A stretch of DNA of 14,711 bases, taken from NCBI GenBank assembly GCA_900770055.1, contig CAAGJD010000003.1, positions 1 through 14,711 on the forward strand, in the 5' to 3' direction. The notes below the pieces were generated by a model. The model searched no databases. It saw nothing but the letters and a program-made list of their open reading frames with translations, and had not been told where the DNA came from. A program made the translations under genes and the position numbers. Source of the DNA: Acholeplasmatales bacterium. Lineage in GTDB: Bacteria; Bacillota_I; Bacilli_A; Acholeplasmatales; Anaeroplasmataceae. Positions 1-5,711 of the stretch are shown here, piece by piece (the first letter of the stretch is position 1; each line of letters opens with the position of its first letter).

Positions 1-36
1 AAATTCAAAAAAATACGAAAAGAAAAGGACGTATGA
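1..36 (+). CDS. Possible 3' end of an upstream gene (tentative)
   Basis: Frame 1 is open from the first base to a TGA at 34-36 and reads KFKKIRKEKDV, a short basic tail. The only support for its being coding is position: it ends directly before a rho-independent terminator that faces the + strand. The other two forward frames are also open here, so the frame is not proven and the product cannot be named. Confidence 0.25.
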   Translation, partial: KFKKIRKEKDV

Positions 37-40
37 GTCC

Positions 41-66
41 AATAGATTTTCAAAAATCTATTTTTT
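41..66 (+). terminator. Rho-independent terminator of the upstream unit
   Basis: An inverted repeat, AATAGATTTT at 41-50 and AAAATCTATT at 53-62, is followed by a run of T through 66. The innermost pairs would open to give a usable loop. The stem is A/T-rich, so it is moderate in strength. There is no T-run on the opposite strand, so it acts on + strand transcripts only. A second small hairpin, GGAC at 27-30 with GTCC at 37-40, lies directly upstream. Confidence 0.6.
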
Positions 67-85
67 CACACGCCCTTTTGTTTTG

Positions 86-114
86 TTGAAAAAAATCGAA
101 ATAAATGCTAAAAT
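86..114 (+). promoter_or_regulatory. Sigma-A type promoter for ung
   Basis: The -35 box TTGAAA (86-91) and the -10 box TAAAAT (109-114) are separated by exactly 17 nt, which suits the housekeeping sigma factor. Transcription would start near 121, leaving a very short leader before the ung ribosome binding site GAGGTG at 126-131. Confidence 0.7.
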
Positions 115-136
115 GATTATAAATTGAGGTGATTAT

Positions 137-805
137 ATGCAGTGGATAGATTTTATTAATGAACAGAAGAAAAAGGATTATTATAAAAAACTTAAAAAAG
201 GTATTGATGAAGAATATTTAAATAATATATGTCATCCAGATTATAAAAACATATTTTATGCTTTTAAATTAACACCTCTTAATTCTGTAAAGGTAGTTAT
301 TTTAGGTCAAGATCCATATCATGAGATTAATCAAGCACATGGTCTTGCATTCTCTGTACTATGTGAAAAGCTTCCACCTTCTTTAATTAACATATATAAA
401 GAAATGGAGTCTGATTTAGGTTTTATAGTTAAGCAAGATGGAAATTTAGAATATCTTGCAAAGCAGGGTGTGTTACTTTTAAATACAATTTTGTCAGTTC
501 GTGATAAAGAGGCATTTTCTCATAAATCATTAGGCTGGGAAGAATTTACAGATAATGCTATAAAATTATTAAATACGCTGAATCAGCCTATTGTCTTTAT
601 TTTATGGGGAGCTCCTGCTCAAAAAAAGCTAAAGTTTTTAAATAATAGCAAGCATTTAGTTATTACATCTGCTCATCCATCACCATTATCAGCATATCGA
701 GGCTTTTTTGGTTCTAAACCATTTTCAAGAACAAATGATTTTTTAGTTTCTAATGGTGTTGAAGCAATAAAATGGATTAAAGCCCAATACACTACCGATA
801 AATAG
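137..805 (+). CDS. ung: Uracil-DNA glycosylase (family 1 UDG)
   Basis: This enzyme removes uracil from DNA, arising from cytosine deamination or dUTP misincorporation, as the first step of base-excision repair in the cytoplasm. The 222-aa protein has the usual family length. It carries the water-activating motif GQDPYH at residues 57-62 (D59 is the general base), GVLLLNT at 111-117, the VFILWG strand at 153-158, and the minor-groove loop HPSPLS at 180-185 followed by RGFFG at 188-192, with H180 as the catalytic histidine. The start is fixed by GAGGTG 5 nt upstream and by family alignment of the N-terminus. The 14 bases from the ribosome binding site through the ATG are identical to those before the flavodiiron gene. 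It is the first gene of a two-gene unit with the LysM protein. Identification is secure. Confidence 0.96.
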   Translation: MQWIDFINEQKKKDYYKKLKKGIDEEYLNNICHPDYKNIFYAFKLTPLNSVKVVILGQDPYHEINQAHGLAFSVLCEKLPPSLINIYKEMESDLGFIVKQDGNLEYLAKQGVLLLNTILSVRDKEAFSHKSLGWEEFTDNAIKLLNTLNQPIVFILWGAPAQKKLKFLNNSKHLVITSAHPSPLSAYRGFFGSKPFSRTNDFLVSNGVEAIKWIKAQYTTDK

Positions 806-830
806 CATAGTATACATCGGGTGATATAAA

Positions 831-1304
831 ATGTACGGAGCGAATAATGCTTCAAATTCAATGATTCAATATGTTGTAAAAAAGAATGATAGCCTGTATA
901 TGATTGCAAAGCAATATAATACAACTGTAGATGAGCTTAAGGAAATAAATCATCTTTATTCAAATACAATTTATCCTAATCAAATACTTTTTATTCCTGT
1001 GAAGAATACAACTAATAATGATTGTAAGACTTACATTACAGCTGATGGTGAATCAATAGGAGATATTTTAAAGAAACATAATATTACATTGTCAGGCTTA
1101 GAAAGCATGAATGATATTGATAGGATAAAGGTTGAAGGAAATCAATTATTATGTGTTGATTATAAATCAAATAATACTCATACAGTTGTAGCTACAGATA
1201 CAATTGATAGTATTTTAAGAAGATATGGTTTGACGGCTATGGAGCTATTAATGCTAAATCAAAATCTTTTATTACAAATTGGTAAAGAGATAATTGTTGG
1301 TTAA
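831..1304 (+). CDS. Small protein of three LysM domains, no signal peptide
   Basis: The 157-aa product is almost entirely three tandem LysM-like modules, at about residues 13-57, 67-111 and 116-157. Each begins with a short strand such as QYVVKKNDS or HTVVATDT, then two helices around residues like LYMIAKQYN, and ends with a strand such as ILFIPV. LysM modules bind N-acetylglucosamine polymers such as peptidoglycan. The first module is closest to consensus; the second and third are more diverged. The N-terminus (MYGANNASNS) is polar, with no signal peptide, lipobox or membrane segment. The start at 831 is supported by GGGTGAT at 819-825; the ATG at 861 has no ribosome binding site. It follows ung by 25 nt and its stop lies inside the terminator hairpin. 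Signal-less LysM proteins in Bacillota include spore-coat and cortex proteins, but nothing here proves sporulation. The fold is confident, the role is not known. Confidence 0.85.
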   Translation: MYGANNASNSMIQYVVKKNDSLYMIAKQYNTTVDELKEINHLYSNTIYPNQILFIPVKNTTNNDCKTYITADGESIGDILKKHNITLSGLESMNDIDRIKVEGNQLLCVDYKSNNTHTVVATDTIDSILRRYGLTAMELLMLNQNLLLQIGKEIIVG

Positions 1305-1321
1305 TTATCTCTTTTCTTTTT
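1284..1321 (+). terminator. Strong terminator of the ung-LysM unit
   Basis: A perfect 12-bp stem, AAAGAGATAATT at 1284-1295 with AATTATCTCTTT at 1303-1314, closes a 7-nt loop and is followed by a T-rich tract to 1321. The stem begins within the LysM coding sequence and contains its stop codon (1302-1304). Confidence 0.9.
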
Positions 1322-1343
1322 ATGAAAACACATACATTTTTAC

Positions 1344-1357
1344 AAAAAGCGTTTACT
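1344..1357 (+). promoter_or_regulatory. Candidate cre (CcpA) site upstream of adhE
   Basis: The sequence AAAAAGCGTTTACT matches the core of the Bacillota catabolite-responsive element (consensus TGWAANCGNTNWCA) at AANCGNTNWC but misses the first two bases and the last one. It lies about 25 nt upstream of the likely adhE -10 box, a position where CcpA could block or stimulate transcription. No CcpA gene is visible in the window, so the assignment rests on the motif alone. Confidence 0.4.
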
Positions 1358-1381
1358 TAATGAAAAAGAATATAAATTTTA

Positions 1382-1387
1382 TATAAT
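1382..1387 (+). promoter_or_regulatory. Probable -10 box of the adhE promoter
   Basis: A perfect TATAAT sits at 1382-1387, downstream of the LysM terminator. No good -35 box lies at 16-18 nt upstream; the closest TTGACA-like hexamers are poor or badly spaced. A weak -35 next to a possible cre site would fit an activator-dependent promoter, but that is inference. Confidence 0.5.
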
Positions 1388-1400
1388 AAAATTAAATTAT

Positions 1401-1480
1401 AGACGGAGGTAATTTAGTCTGAAAGAAAAATATTTTCATGACTATGTGTGCCTTTCGAGGCACGAGAAAGGAATGTGAGG
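1401..1480 (+). promoter_or_regulatory. Structured adhE leader with upstream Shine-Dalgarno and UUCG hairpin
   Basis: The leader contains a strong Shine-Dalgarno GGAGGT at 1405-1410, flanked by AGAC at 1401-1404 and GTCT at 1417-1420, which can pair around it. Eight nt after it, a CTG at 1419 opens a 19-codon frame (LKEKYFHDYVCLSRHEKGM) that stops at TGA 1476-1478, inside the adhE ribosome binding region (GTGAGG, 1475-1480). Within that frame GTGCCT (1448-1453) pairs with AGGCAC (1458-1463) around a TTCG tetraloop. The segment 1446-1466 is visibly richer in G+C than its surroundings. This looks like a translated or structured leader that could influence adhE translation. Use of CUG as a start is uncommon, so the peptide is tentative. 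Confidence 0.4.
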
Positions 1481-1485
1481 TTAAT

Positions 1486-4107
1486 ATGGAAGATAAGATT
1501 TTAAATGCTGAGCAAGAGGTAAACTCCCTTGTTCAAAAGGCATTAAAGGCCTTAGATGAGTATGCTTATTTTACTCAAGAGCAAATTGATTATATAGTAG
1601 CAAAGGCTTCAGTTGCAGCCTTAGATCAGCATGGTGAGCTTGCAAAGCTTGCAATAGAGGAAACTGGTCGTGGTGTATTTGAGGATAAAGCTACAAAGAA
1701 TCTATTCGCATGTGAATATGTTACAAATAATATGAAAAGATTAAAAACTGTAGGTATTATTAGTGAAGATGATGTTACAGGTATTACAGAAATTGCCGAG
1801 CCTGTAGGCGTTGTTGTAGGTATTACACCAGTTACAAACCCAACATCTACAGCTATATTTAAGTCATTAATTTGTTTAAAGACTAGAAACCCTATTATTT
1901 TTGCATTCCATCCAAATGCGCAAAAATGTAGTGTTGAGGCTGCAAGAGTAGTATATGAAGCAGCAATAGAGGCAGGTGCACCAAAGAACTGTATTCAGTG
2001 GATTTCACATCCTTCGATGGAGGCTACAACTGCCCTAATGAATAATCAAGGTGTTGCAACTATTTTAGCAACAGGTGGTAACGCCATGGTTAAGGCTGCT
2101 TATTCATGTGGTAAGCCTGCATTAGGTGTAGGCGCTGGTAATGTTCCTGCTTATTTTGAAAAGTCATGTAATTTACGTCAGGCTGTAAATGATGTTATTA
2201 TGTCTAAAGCATTTGATAACGGTATGATTTGTGCATCTGAACAGGCTGTTATAGTTGATAAGGAAATATATGATGATGTAAAAGCTGAAATGCAAAAATA
2301 TGGTGTATATTTTGCAACAAAGGCTGAAAAGAAAAAGCTTGAAGCATTTATGTTCGGTGTTAATTCTAAGGCTGATTGTGAAAATGCAAAGCTAAACCCA
2401 ACAATCGTTGGTAAGTATGCAACATGGATTGCTCATGAATCAGGATTTGAGGTTCCAGAAAATACAGTAATTATTGTTGCTGAATGTGAATCAGTTGGGC
2501 CAAATGAGCCACTAACAAGAGAAAAGCTTTCTCCTATTTTAGCAATGTTAAAGTCAAATTCAACTGAAGAAGGCTTAGCATTATCTAAGCAAATGGTTGA
2601 ATTTAACGGTTTAGGTCATTCTGCTGCAATTCATACAGCATCAAAGGAATTAGCTAATAGATTTGGTGATATTGTTCCAGCTATTCGTATCATTTGGAAT
2701 TCTCCATCAACATTTGGTGGTATCGGTAATGTATATAATGCATTTATTCCATCATTAACATTAGGCTGTGGTTCTTATGGACATAACTCAGTTGCTGGTA
2801 ATGTTGGACCAATTAATTTATTAAATGTTAAGAAAGTAGGACGTAGAAGAAATAATATGCAATGGTTTAAGATTCCAGCTAAGATTTATTTTGAAAGAGA
2901 TTCAATTGAATATCTTCATCAAATGAAGGAAATGAAGAAGGCTTTAATTGTTACTGACCGTTCTATGGTTGAACTAGGTTATGTTAAAAAGGTTACTGAT
3001 CAATTACAGCTTCGTTCTCCTGAGGTTCAATACCAATTATTCTGTGATGTTGAACCAGATCCATCAATTCAAACAGTTCAAAAGGGTGTTGCCCTAATGC
3101 GTTCTTTCGAACCTGATACAATCATTGCCTTAGGTGGTGGTTCATCTATGGATGCCGCAAAGGGTATATGGTTATTCTATGAACATCCAGAGGTAAATTT
3201 CAACGACTTAAAACAAAAATTTATGGATATTCGTAAGCGTGCTTTCCAATATCCTGAGCTTGGTAAGAAGGCAAAGCTTGTTTGTATTCCAACAACTTCA
3301 GGTACTGGTTCTGAGGTTACGCCATTTGCTGTAATTTCTGATAAGGTAGAAAACAAGAAATACCCTCTTGCTGATTATTCCTTAACACCAACAGTTGCGA
3401 TTATTGACCCAGCATTAACAATGACTTTACCTAAGTCAATTACTGCTGATACAGGTATGGATGTTTTAACACATGCAACAGAAGCATTTGTTTCAACATT
3501 AGCTAATGATTATACAGATGGTCTTGCAATTCAAGCAATTAAGATGGTATTTAAATATTTAGAGCGTTCATATAAAAATGGGCCAAATGATCCAGAGGCA
3601 AGAGAAAAAATGCATAATGCATCAGCACTTGCAGGTATGGCATTTGCTAATGCCTTCTTAGGTATGAACCATTCAATGGCTCATAAGATTGGTGGACAGT
3701 TCCATGTGCCACATGGTAGAGCTAACGCAATTTTATTACCATATACTATTAGATATAATGGTACAAAGCCACAAAAGCTTTCAACATGGCCAAAATATAA
3801 TTATTATTGTGCTGATGAAAAATATTGTGAGCTTGCAAGAATTTTAGGACTTCCTGCTTCAACAGTTGAAGAAGGTGTAGAATCATATGCAAAAGCATGT
3901 GGAGAGCTTGCTAAAAAGGTAGGCATTAAGATGAATTTTGAAAGCCAAGGCTTAATAAAGGAAGATTATATGGCACAGGTTGAAAAGCTTGCTTATTTAG
4001 CATTTGAGGATCAATGCTCACCTGCAAACCCTAGAGTACCTATGGTTTCTGATATGAAGCAAATCTTAATTTCTGCATACGATAATAAGGAATTTATCGA
4101 GGAATAA
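1486..4107 (+). CDS. adhE: Bifunctional acetaldehyde/alcohol dehydrogenase
   Basis: AdhE reduces acetyl-CoA to acetaldehyde and then to ethanol, oxidising two NADH; the family forms cytoplasmic filaments called spirosomes. The N-terminal aldehyde dehydrogenase half (about residues 1-445) has the catalytic cysteine C249 in DNGMICASEQ and the glycine-rich GVGAGNVPAY near 214-223. After a linker (KKVGRRRNNMQWFKIP) the iron-dependent alcohol dehydrogenase half begins near 458, with the NAD-binding GGGSSMDAAK from 550 and metal ligands D659, H663, H729 and H743. I place the start at 1486, giving 873 aa, the usual family length, with GTGAGG 5 nt upstream. The in-frame ATG at 1438 would add 16 residues lacking a ribosome binding site and overlapping the leader hairpin. 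There is no terminator before yhbY. Likely controlled by carbon or redox state; a cre-like site is visible, a Rex operator is not. Confidence 0.97.
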   Translation: MEDKILNAEQEVNSLVQKALKALDEYAYFTQEQIDYIVAKASVAALDQHGELAKLAIEETGRGVFEDKATKNLFACEYVTNNMKRLKTVGIISEDDVTGITEIAEPVGVVVGITPVTNPTSTAIFKSLICLKTRNPIIFAFHPNAQKCSVEAARVVYEAAIEAGAPKNCIQWISHPSMEATTALMNNQGVATILATGGNAMVKAAYSCGKPALGVGAGNVPAYFEKSCNLRQAVNDVIMSKAFDNGMICASEQAVIVDKEIYDDVKAEMQKYGVYFATKAEKKKLEAFMFGVNSKADCENAKLNPTIVGKYATWIAHESGFEVPENTVIIVAECESVGPNEPLTREKLSPILAMLKSNSTEEGLALSKQMVEFNGLGHSAAIHTASKELANRFGDIVPAIRIIWNSPSTFGGIGNVYNAFIPSLTLGCGSYGHNSVAGNVGPINLLNVKKVGRRRNNMQWFKIPAKIYFERDSIEYLHQMKEMKKALIVTDRSMVELGYVKKVTDQLQLRSPEVQYQLFCDVEPDPSIQTVQKGVALMRSFEPDTIIALGGGSSMDAAKGIWLFYEHPEVNFNDLKQKFMDIRKRAFQYPELGKKAKLVCIPTTSGTGSEVTPFAVISDKVENKKYPLADYSLTPTVAIIDPALTMTLPKSITADTGMDVLTHATEAFVSTLANDYTDGLAIQAIKMVFKYLERSYKNGPNDPEAREKMHNASALAGMAFANAFLGMNHSMAHKIGGQFHVPHGRANAILLPYTIRYNGTKPQKLSTWPKYNYYCADEKYCELARILGLPASTVEEGVESYAKACGELAKKVGIKMNFESQGLIKEDYMAQVEKLAYLAFEDQCSPANPRVPMVSDMKQILISAYDNKEFIEE

Positions 4108-4108
4108 T

Positions 4109-4405
4109 ATGCTATCAACAAAACAAAAAGTATATTTAAGATCACTTGCTCAAAAAATAAAGCCAGTATTTCAAATTGGTAAGGAAGGCTTAAGTGAAAA
4201 TCTATTAAATGATGTATTAAATTATTTAAATAAGCATGAGCTTATTAAAATATCAATACTTCAAAATTCAATGGTTGAGGCAGTAGATTGTGAAGAATTC
4301 TTTACAGAAAATGGTATTGAATTCGTTCAATCTATCGGTAGAGTTATAGTATTATATAAAGCATCAGAAAATGCCAAAAATCCTATCGAATTACCAAAAA
4401 GATAA
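4109..4405 (+). CDS. yhbY: YhbY-family (CRM domain) RNA-binding ribosome assembly factor
   Basis: The 98-aa protein is a complete single CRM (CRS1-YhbY) domain. Proteins of this family associate with pre-50S ribosomal particles in E. coli and bind structured RNA. The N-terminus LRSLAQKIKPVFQIGKEGL carries the diagnostic GxxG loop (GKEG, 24-27); GRVIVLYK near 74-81 and the C-terminal ELP close to the end are also typical. It starts 1 nt after the adhE stop, with its GAGGA ribosome binding site inside the last adhE codons (4099-4103), so it is probably translationally coupled to adhE. In B. subtilis the orthologue YqeI sits with yqeH, aroE (formerly aroD) and nadD instead, so pairing with adhE is unusual. 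Its stop overlaps the -35 region of the next promoter. Confidence 0.92.
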   Translation: MLSTKQKVYLRSLAQKIKPVFQIGKEGLSENLLNDVLNYLNKHELIKISILQNSMVEAVDCEEFFTENGIEFVQSIGRVIVLYKASENAKNPIELPKR

Positions 4406-4434
4406 TTGATAGATTTAAAAAAAAGATGTATACT
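4406..4434 (+). promoter_or_regulatory. Sigma-A type promoter for the flavodiiron gene
   Basis: TTGATA at 4406-4411 and TATACT at 4429-4434 are spaced by exactly 17 nt, a near-consensus housekeeping promoter beginning immediately after the yhbY stop. There is no terminator after yhbY, so some read-through from adhE-yhbY is also possible. The ribosome binding site GAGGTG follows at 4445-4450. Confidence 0.75.
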
Positions 4435-4455
4435 ATAAAGGTATGAGGTGATTAT

Positions 4456-5583
4456 ATGATACATTATATAGGTGTAAATGATAAAAACATTGATTTATTT
4501 GAAGGGCAGTACAAGGTTAAAAATGGTATAAGCTATAATTCATATCTTATTGAATCTGATAAAACAGCCATAATGGATACTGTAGATATCAGCTTTAAGG
4601 ATGAATGGCTTTGCAATATTAAAAAAGTTTTAAAGGATAAAAAGTTAGATTATTTAGTAATCCTCCATATGGAGCCTGATCATTCAGCTTGTATATCAGC
4701 TCTTTTAGAGGAATATCCAGATGTAACTATAGTAACAAATGCTAAGGCATATAAAATGATTTTGCAGTTTTTCCCTGAAATAATCATTAAAAATTATCTT
4801 GAAATTAAGGATAATGATAAGCTTTCATTAGGGGAATATGAATTAAACTTCATTTTTGCTCCTATGGTACATTGGCCTGAAGTAATGCTAGCATATGAAG
4901 CTAATAACAAAATTTTATTTTCAGCAGATGCCTTTGGTAAATTTGGCTCACTTGATACATTTGAGCCTTGGCTAGATGAAGCAAGAAGATATTATATTGG
5001 TATTGTTGGTAAATATGGTGCTTTTGTTCAAAAGCTATTTGCCAAAATAAAGGATGTACAAATTAATGCCATTTATCCGCTTCATGGTCCAATATTAAAT
5101 GAAAATTTAGGCTATTATTTAGATTTATACAATAAATGGAGTAGCTATACTCCTGAAGATGATGGAGTATTAATTGCTTATGCATCAATCTATGGTAACA
5201 CAAAAGAGGCAGCATTAAAGCTATCTAAAAATTTAGGTGAATATAATCATGAAATTGTTGATCTAGCAAGATGTGATATTCATGGATCAATAGCGAAAGC
5301 ATTTAAATACAGCAAGCTAGTTATTGCATCTCCTACATATAATGGTGGACTATTCCCTATTGTAAAATTCTTTATTGATGGACTAGTTGAAAGAGAATAT
5401 CAAAATAGAATTATAGCTACAATTGATAATGGTACATGGGGACCTATGACATCTAAGGCTATTATGAAAAACTTTGAAAGCTCTAAAAACATTAGTTTTT
5501 TAAACCCAGTTATCTTAAAATCTTCAATAAATACTAATTCTATTTTAGAACTTGAAAAACTTGCAAATGAACTAAAAAAATAA
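4456..5583 (+). CDS. Class A flavodiiron protein (O2/NO reductase)
   Basis: Flavodiiron proteins reduce O2 to water, or NO to N2O, in the cytoplasm of anaerobes and so protect oxygen-sensitive metabolism. The N-terminal beta-lactamase-like domain (about 1-235) keeps all seven diiron ligands: H71, E73, D75 and H76 in HMEPDH, H139 in VHWPEVM, D158 in SADAFG, and H210 in PLHGP. The C-terminal flavodoxin domain (about 236-375) has the FMN phosphate loop SIYGNT at 244-249 and SPTYNGGLFP. At 375 aa it lacks any fused rubredoxin or reductase domain, so it needs an external electron donor that is not encoded here. Start and ribosome binding site are clear. It has its own promoter and a strong terminator. 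Whether O2 or NO is the preferred substrate cannot be read from the sequence. Confidence 0.94.
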   Translation: MIHYIGVNDKNIDLFEGQYKVKNGISYNSYLIESDKTAIMDTVDISFKDEWLCNIKKVLKDKKLDYLVILHMEPDHSACISALLEEYPDVTIVTNAKAYKMILQFFPEIIIKNYLEIKDNDKLSLGEYELNFIFAPMVHWPEVMLAYEANNKILFSADAFGKFGSLDTFEPWLDEARRYYIGIVGKYGAFVQKLFAKIKDVQINAIYPLHGPILNENLGYYLDLYNKWSSYTPEDDGVLIAYASIYGNTKEAALKLSKNLGEYNHEIVDLARCDIHGSIAKAFKYSKLVIASPTYNGGLFPIVKFFIDGLVEREYQNRIIATIDNGTWGPMTSKAIMKNFESSKNISFLNPVILKSSINTNSILELEKLANELKK

Positions 5584-5590
5584 ATAATTG

Positions 5591-5631
5591 ACAGCTAATA
5601 TTCAAAAAATTGATAATATTAGCTGTTTTTT
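5591..5631 (+). terminator. Strong terminator after the flavodiiron gene
   Basis: A perfect 12-bp stem, ACAGCTAATATT at 5591-5602 with AATATTAGCTGT at 5615-5626, with a 12-nt loop, is followed by six T residues ending at 5631. Confidence 0.9.
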
Positions 5632-5671
5632 ATCTTTTTAAAGAAAATAATTATTAATTTTATTAATAATT

Positions 5672-5680
5672 TGTTATAAT
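5672..5680 (+). promoter_or_regulatory. Extended -10 promoter for the polA-dnaI operon
   Basis: TGTTATAAT fits the extended -10 form TGnTATAAT. The -35 region (around TTATTA, 5651-5656) is poor, as is common for extended -10 promoters. It lies 32 nt upstream of polA. No other promoter was seen before dnaI ends, so it probably serves seven genes. Confidence 0.65.
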
Positions 5681-5711
5681 AAAATATATATGAAAAATTG
5701 GATGTGATGAA

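Noticed and set aside
2..127. Forward open frame running from the window edge to the ung ribosome binding site
   Set aside because: It reads through a terminator hairpin and the ung promoter; its openness is expected by chance in a sequence this A/T-rich.
673..924. 83-codon open frame on the minus strand
   Set aside because: It lies antisense across the end of ung and the start of the LysM gene, has no ribosome binding site of note, and its composition looks like a shadow of the coding strand.
1322..1437. Rex operator upstream of adhE
   Set aside because: adhE is often Rex-controlled, but I found no TTGTNA-type inverted repeat with TNACAA here.
1438..1485. Upstream in-frame start for AdhE adding 16 residues
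   Set aside because: There is no Shine-Dalgarno before 1438, the extension coincides with a hairpin and unusual codons, and 1486 gives the standard family length and N-terminus.
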